Program-made: the position numbers and the translations under genes
Shown: piece by piece, positions 6,771 through 9,100 of the stretch
Position numbering within the stretch: position 1 is the first letter of the stretch
Layout of the letters: each line of letters starts with the position of its first letter
Notes under the pieces: generated by a model
The model's database searches: none
The model's input: only the letters and a program-made list of their open reading frames with translations
What the model was told of the DNA's origin: nothing
NCBI GenBank assembly: GCA_028290385.1
Contig: JAQGJZ010000552.1
Location: 1 to 9,100 of the forward strand
DNA from: Enterovirga sp.
GTDB lineage: Bacteria; Pseudomonadota; Alphaproteobacteria; Rhizobiales; Beijerinckiaceae
Length of the DNA stretch: 9,100 bases
Direction: 5' to 3'

Positions 6771-6886
6771 ATCCAGAAGCGGCACGTCGCCCTCGCCCAA
6801 GCGGCGTGCCCTGGGGCACACCTAGCGATCCCGACCGGATTTGGGCGAGCGTCACGATATCGCGGTTCGCGTTCTGGATCGCTAGG
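6771..6886 (-). repeat. Interleaved inverted-repeat element upstream of queE (possible structured leader or small repeat)
   Basis: Four perfect or near-perfect pairings occur in 116 bp. (1) ATCCAGAA 6771-6778 with TTCTGGAT 6872-6879. (2) A hairpin 6781-6790 with 6801-6810 (10 pairs, one G-T). (3) CTCGCCCAA 6792-6800, which is nearly the whole loop of that hairpin, with TTGGGCGAG 6841-6849. (4) CCTAGCGATCC 6821-6831 with GGATCGCTAGG 6876-6886 (11 bp). Pairings 3 and 4 interleave, giving a pseudoknot, and 1 and 4 compete for the same arm. Read on the - strand, the last arm ends one base before the GTG at 6769. No convincing ORF was found in it. It does not match any preQ1 riboswitch consensus I know. 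Confidence 0.6.
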
Positions 6887-6904
6887 GGGCGCGGAACAAC
6901 CCCG

Positions 6905-6922
6905 CCCCCGGTTTCCCGGGGG
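6905..6922 (-). terminator. GAAA-loop hairpin downstream of nrdB
   Basis: On the - strand CCCCCGG-GAAA-CCGGGGG forms a 7-bp all-GC stem closed by a GNRA-type tetraloop, about 50 bases after the nrdB stop. It is followed by CGGGG and then TTGTT rather than a proper T run, so it may be an imperfect terminator or a 3'-end stabiliser. The 3' arm can alternatively pair with GGGGGCG (6885-6891 on the + strand), next to the repeat element. Confidence 0.4.
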
Positions 6923-6940
6923 TCACGGGCCGCGTGTTGC

Positions 6941-6954
6941 GGGCGGGCCCGCCC
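6941..6954. repeat. 14-bp perfect palindrome after nrdB
   Basis: GGGCGGGCCCGCCC is its own reverse complement, 17 bases past the nrdB stop. As RNA it could form a 5-bp hairpin with a 4-nt loop, giving two GC hairpins in tandem with 6905-6922. In such GC-rich DNA this could be chance. Confidence 0.35.
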
Positions 6955-6971
6955 TGCCGGTGTGCGGCGCC

Positions 6972-8096
6972 TCAATCCCAGGCCAGCGCGCCGCCGTTCT
7001 GGTATTCGATCACCCGCGTCTCGAAGAAGTTCTTCTCCTTCTTCAGGTCCATGGCCTCGCTCATCCAGGGGAACGGGTTGTCGGTTTCGGCGAAGACGGA
7101 CGCGAGGCCGAGCTGGGCGCAGCGGCGGTTGGCAATGAAATGCATGTATTGCTCGCACAACGCCGCGTTCAGGCCGAGAAAGCCGCGCGGCATCGTATCC
7201 CGCCCATACGCCGCCTCGAGCTCAGCGGCCTCCCGCAGCATCTCCCGGATCTCCTCCTGGAACGCGTCCGTCCACAGATGCGGGTTCTCGGCCTTGATCT
7301 GGTTGATGACGTCGATGCCGAAATTCAGGTGCAGGCTCTCGTCACGCAGGATGTATTGATACTGCTCGGCGATGCCGACCATCTTGTTGCGGCGGCCGAG
7401 CGACAGGATCTGCGCGAACCCCGTGTAGAACCACATCCCCTCGAAGATGACGTAGAAGGCGACGAGGTCGCGCAGAAACGCCTGGTCGGCGGCGGGCGTG
7501 CCCGTCCGGAAGGCGGGATCCTCCAGGCTCTGCGTGTGCTTCAGCGCCCAGGCCGCCTTGGCCGTGATGGAGGGCACCTCGCGGTACATGTTGAACAGCT
7601 CGCCCTCGTCGAGGCCGAGGCTTTCCACGATGTACTGGAAGGTGTGCGTGTGCACGGCCTCCTCGAAGCTCTGCCGCAGCAGGTATTGCCGGCATTCCGG
7701 GTTCGAGAGGTGGCGGTAGATCGCCAGCACGATGTTGTTGGCGACGAGGCTTTCGGAGGCCGCGAAGAAGCCGAGGTTGCGCTTGATGGCGCGGCGCTCG
7801 TCCTCCGTCAGGCTGTCGCGCGAATGCCAGAGCGCGATATCGGCCTGCATGCCGACCTCCGTCGGCATCCAGTGATTGTTGCAGCCGGCGAGGTACTTCT
7901 CCCACGCCCACTTGTACTTGAGCGGCAGCAGCTGGTTCACGTCCGCCCGCGCATTGATCATGCGCTTTTCGTCGACCCGAACGCGCCCCGCCCCGGCGTC
8001 GATCGCCCCGAGCCCGGTGGCGTCCGAGGGCGGCGGCGCGGAGGGGGGCTGGGTGAAGGCGGCCGCCGGAGCGGCGGGTTCGGACCAGTCGAGCAT
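6972..8096 (-). CDS. nrdB: Ribonucleoside-diphosphate reductase beta subunit, class Ic-like (Phe radical site)
   Basis: 374-residue R2 subunit that holds the radical-generating dimetal site for NrdA, which reduces ribonucleotides to deoxyribonucleotides in the cytoplasm. The ligands are E115, E146, H149, E219, E253 and H256. These are the Chlamydia trachomatis R2 ligands E89, E120, H123, E193, E227 and H230 with a constant offset of +26. At the radical-Tyr position it has F153 (Chlamydia F127) in [12 protein letters not shown], and the first ligand is Glu instead of Asp. This is the class Ic signature, implying a Mn/Fe cofactor. A Pro/Ala-rich N-terminal tail of about 35 residues precedes the conserved [11 protein letters not shown], and the C-terminus [14 protein letters not shown] is intact. 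I chose the ATG at 8096 (MLDWSEP); ATG at 8123 would add nine residues. It lies downstream of nrdA with a REP-like palindrome between. Confidence 0.95.
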   Translation of the reverse strand: MLDWSEPAAPAAAFTQPPSAPPPSDATGLGAIDAGAGRVRVDEKRMINARADVNQLLPLKYKWAWEKYLAGCNNHWMPTEVGMQADIALWHSRDSLTEDERRAIKRNLGFFAASESLVANNIVLAIYRHLSNPECRQYLLRQSFEEAVHTHTFQYIVESLGLDEGELFNMYREVPSITAKAAWALKHTQSLEDPAFRTGTPAADQAFLRDLVAFYVIFEGMWFYTGFAQILSLGRRNKMVGIAEQYQYILRDESLHLNFGIDVINQIKAENPHLWTDAFQEEIREMLREAAELEAAYGRDTMPRGFLGLNAALCEQYMHFIANRRCAQLGLASVFAETDNPFPWMSEAMDLKKEKNFFETRVIEYQNGGALAWD

Positions 8097-8207
8097 GGTG
8101 AAGGATCTTTCTGCGGGCGCCATGCAGGAGCGCTGCGGCAGGCGCGCCCCGAAGCACGGAAGGCAGGCGGCGCCCGCTCTCCCGGATGGCAGTGGTGAAA
8201 GGCGTGG

Positions 8208-8230
8208 ATGGCCGGGCCGAGCCCGGCCAT
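8208..8230. repeat. REP-like palindrome between nrdA and nrdB (Rhizobiales GPAIHAF/RAEPGHE type)
   Basis: ATGGCCGGGC (8208-8217) and GCCCGGCCAT (8221-8230) form a perfect 10-bp stem with a 3-nt loop, 14 bases after the nrdA stop. Flanking text reads [14 protein letters not shown] on the - strand and [13 protein letters not shown] on the + strand, the peptide echo of a palindromic repeat that I recall scattered through Rhizobiales genomes. The element may extend to about 8150 ([14 protein letters not shown] on the - strand). It may act as a terminator or mRNA stabiliser that separates nrdA from nrdB expression. The rest of the gap 8097-8244 holds no gene that I can see. Confidence 0.65.
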
Positions 8231-8244
8231 GAGGACGGACGGAC

Positions 8245-9100
8245 CTACTGGCAGGCTTCGCAGGTCGGATCGTCGAGCGAGCAGACGAGCGGCGCGGCGC
8301 GCTCGGGCACGATGATCGGCTCCGCGGCCGCCGCGGGCGCCGTGACCGCGACCGCGTTGAGCTTGCCGTCCGTCCCCTTCAGGGTCGATTTTTCGACCGC
8401 GCTCGCCCCGCGGGAGCGCAGGTAATAGGTCGTCTTCAGGCCGCGCTGCCAAGCCAGCCTGTACAGGGCGTCGAGCTTCTTGCCGGACGGTGCGCCGAGA
8501 TAGAGGTTCAGCGACTGCGCCTGGTCGATCCATTTCTGGCGCCGTGCCGCCGCCTCGATCAGCCAGGACGTGTCGATCTCGAACGCGGTCGCGTACAGCG
8601 CCTTCAGGTCCTCCGGCACGCGGTCGATCTGGCCGAGGCTGCCGTCGAAATACTTGAGGTCGGAGATCATGACCTCGTCCCACAGTCCGCGCGCCTTGAG
8701 GTCGCGCACCAGGGCCGCGTTCACGACCGTGAAGTCGCCCGACATGTTCGACTTGACGTAGAGGTTCTGGAACGCCGGCTCGATCGACTGGGCCACGCCG
8801 CAGATGTTGGAGATCGTGGCGGTCGGGGCGATCGCCATCACGTTGGAGTTGCGCATGCCGACCCGCATCACGCGCTCGCGCAGCCCCTCCCATTCGAGCC
8901 GCCGCGAGCGGTCGAGCGCGAGCCCGCCGCGCGCCTCGGCCAACAGCTCGAGCGAGTCGATCGGCAGGATTCCCTGCGACCACAGCGAGCCCTCGAAGGA
9001 CGGATATCGCCCGCGCTCGGCCGCGAGCTCGACCGAGGCCGAGATGGCGTGGAAGCTGATCGCCTCCATGCTCGCGTCCGCGAAGGCGACGGCCTCCTCC
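8245..9100 (-). CDS. nrdA: Ribonucleoside-diphosphate reductase alpha subunit, C-terminal part (5' truncated)
   Basis: The last ~285 residues of the class I ribonucleotide reductase catalytic subunit; the gene continues past the right edge of the window, and the ATG at 9069 is internal because the frame stays open ([10 protein letters not shown]) to base 9100. Visible family features: [41 protein letters not shown], the loop that binds substrate phosphates; the adjacent tyrosines of the radical-transfer path in [11 protein letters not shown] (codons 8422-8427, matching Y730-Y731 of E. coli); and a flexible Ala/Pro-rich tail ending in [12 protein letters not shown], whose C-x2-C pair passes electrons from thioredoxin or glutaredoxin to the active site. 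The active-site cysteines, the regulatory sites and any ATP cone lie outside the window. Three GGAC units (8233-8244, + strand) and the REP-like palindrome follow the stop codon, then nrdB. Confidence 0.95.
   Translation of the reverse strand, partial: EEAVAFADASMEAISFHAISASVELAAERGRYPSFEGSLWSQGILPIDSLELLAEARGGLALDRSRRLEWEGLRERVMRVGMRNSNVMAIAPTATISNICGVAQSIEPAFQNLYVKSNMSGDFTVVNAALVRDLKARGLWDEVMISDLKYFDGSLGQIDRVPEDLKALYATAFEIDTSWLIEAAARRQKWIDQAQSLNLYLGAPSGKKLDALYRLAWQRGLKTTYYLRSRGASAVEKSTLKGTDGKLNAVAVTAPAAAAEPIIVPERAAPLVCSLDDPTCEACQ

Noticed and set aside
6770..6971. preQ1 riboswitch before queE
   Set aside because: No match to the short preQ1-I hairpin with A-rich tail or to the type II/III motifs as I know them.
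6433..7158. - strand frame crossing the nrdB-queE gap (includes IQNANRDIVTLAQIRSG)
   Set aside because: Overlaps the ends of both real genes out of frame; the gap part is better explained by the inverted-repeat element.
8097..8123. Nine-residue N-terminal extension of NrdB from ATG 8123
   Set aside because: No Shine-Dalgarno and no family support; MLDW at 8096 looks like the usual alphaproteobacterial start. Not fully excluded.
6960..8198. 412-codon + strand frame opposite nrdB
   Set aside because: Antisense shadow of nrdB, whose reading is conserved throughout.
1..9100. CRISPR array, tRNA, rRNA, transposase or phage gene
   Set aside because: No spaced direct repeats, cloverleaf or mobile-element coding sequence was found; the gaps are short and accounted for.

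Overview
The window is GC-rich chromosomal DNA. Its gene families and repeat type point to an alphaproteobacterium of the Rhizobiales/Hyphomicrobiales (Methylobacteriaceae, Bosea or Microvirga-like). This placement is inferred from protein sequence style, the Chlamydia-like NrdB common in that group, and a REP-like palindrome whose frames read GPAIHAF / RAEPGHE; it was not confirmed by any search. All genes look intact apart from the two cut by the window edges.

Left part, + strand (1-4620): the 3' end of cobN (cobalt insertion in B12 synthesis) is followed by a 376-bp regulatory region. That region holds an AT-rich palindrome resembling a SahR operator, a TTGACA -35 element, a textbook cobalamin (B12) riboswitch, a terminator-like hairpin and a hairpin covering the Shine-Dalgarno sequence. 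This controls metE, the B12-independent methionine synthase, with all zinc and catalytic residues present. metE overlaps by four bases (GTGA) a tandem double-hotdog acyl-CoA thioesterase, which should therefore also fall under B12 control. The logic is classic: when B12 is available, MetH-type synthesis is assumed to take over and metE is shut off; the window adds a possible second layer that senses the methionine cycle.

Middle (4621-6122): panE (ketopantoate reductase, + strand) converges on queD (- strand).

Right part, - strand (9100 down to 5637): the nrdA 3' end, a REP-like palindrome, nrdB, a 202-220 bp intergenic region, then queE and queD overlapping by four bases (ATGA). NrdB has Phe at the radical-Tyr position and Glu as first metal ligand, the signature of class Ic (Mn/Fe) ribonucleotide reductase. 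QueD belongs to a divergent form that keeps the catalytic Cys but has lost two of the three usual zinc histidines.

The least explained stretch is the nrdB-queE intergenic region. It carries interleaved perfect inverted repeats of 8, 9, 10 and 11 bp, including a hairpin whose whole loop is complementary to a segment about 40 nt away, so it could form a pseudoknot. The last arm abuts the queE start. It could be an undescribed queE leader RNA or a small mobile repeat.
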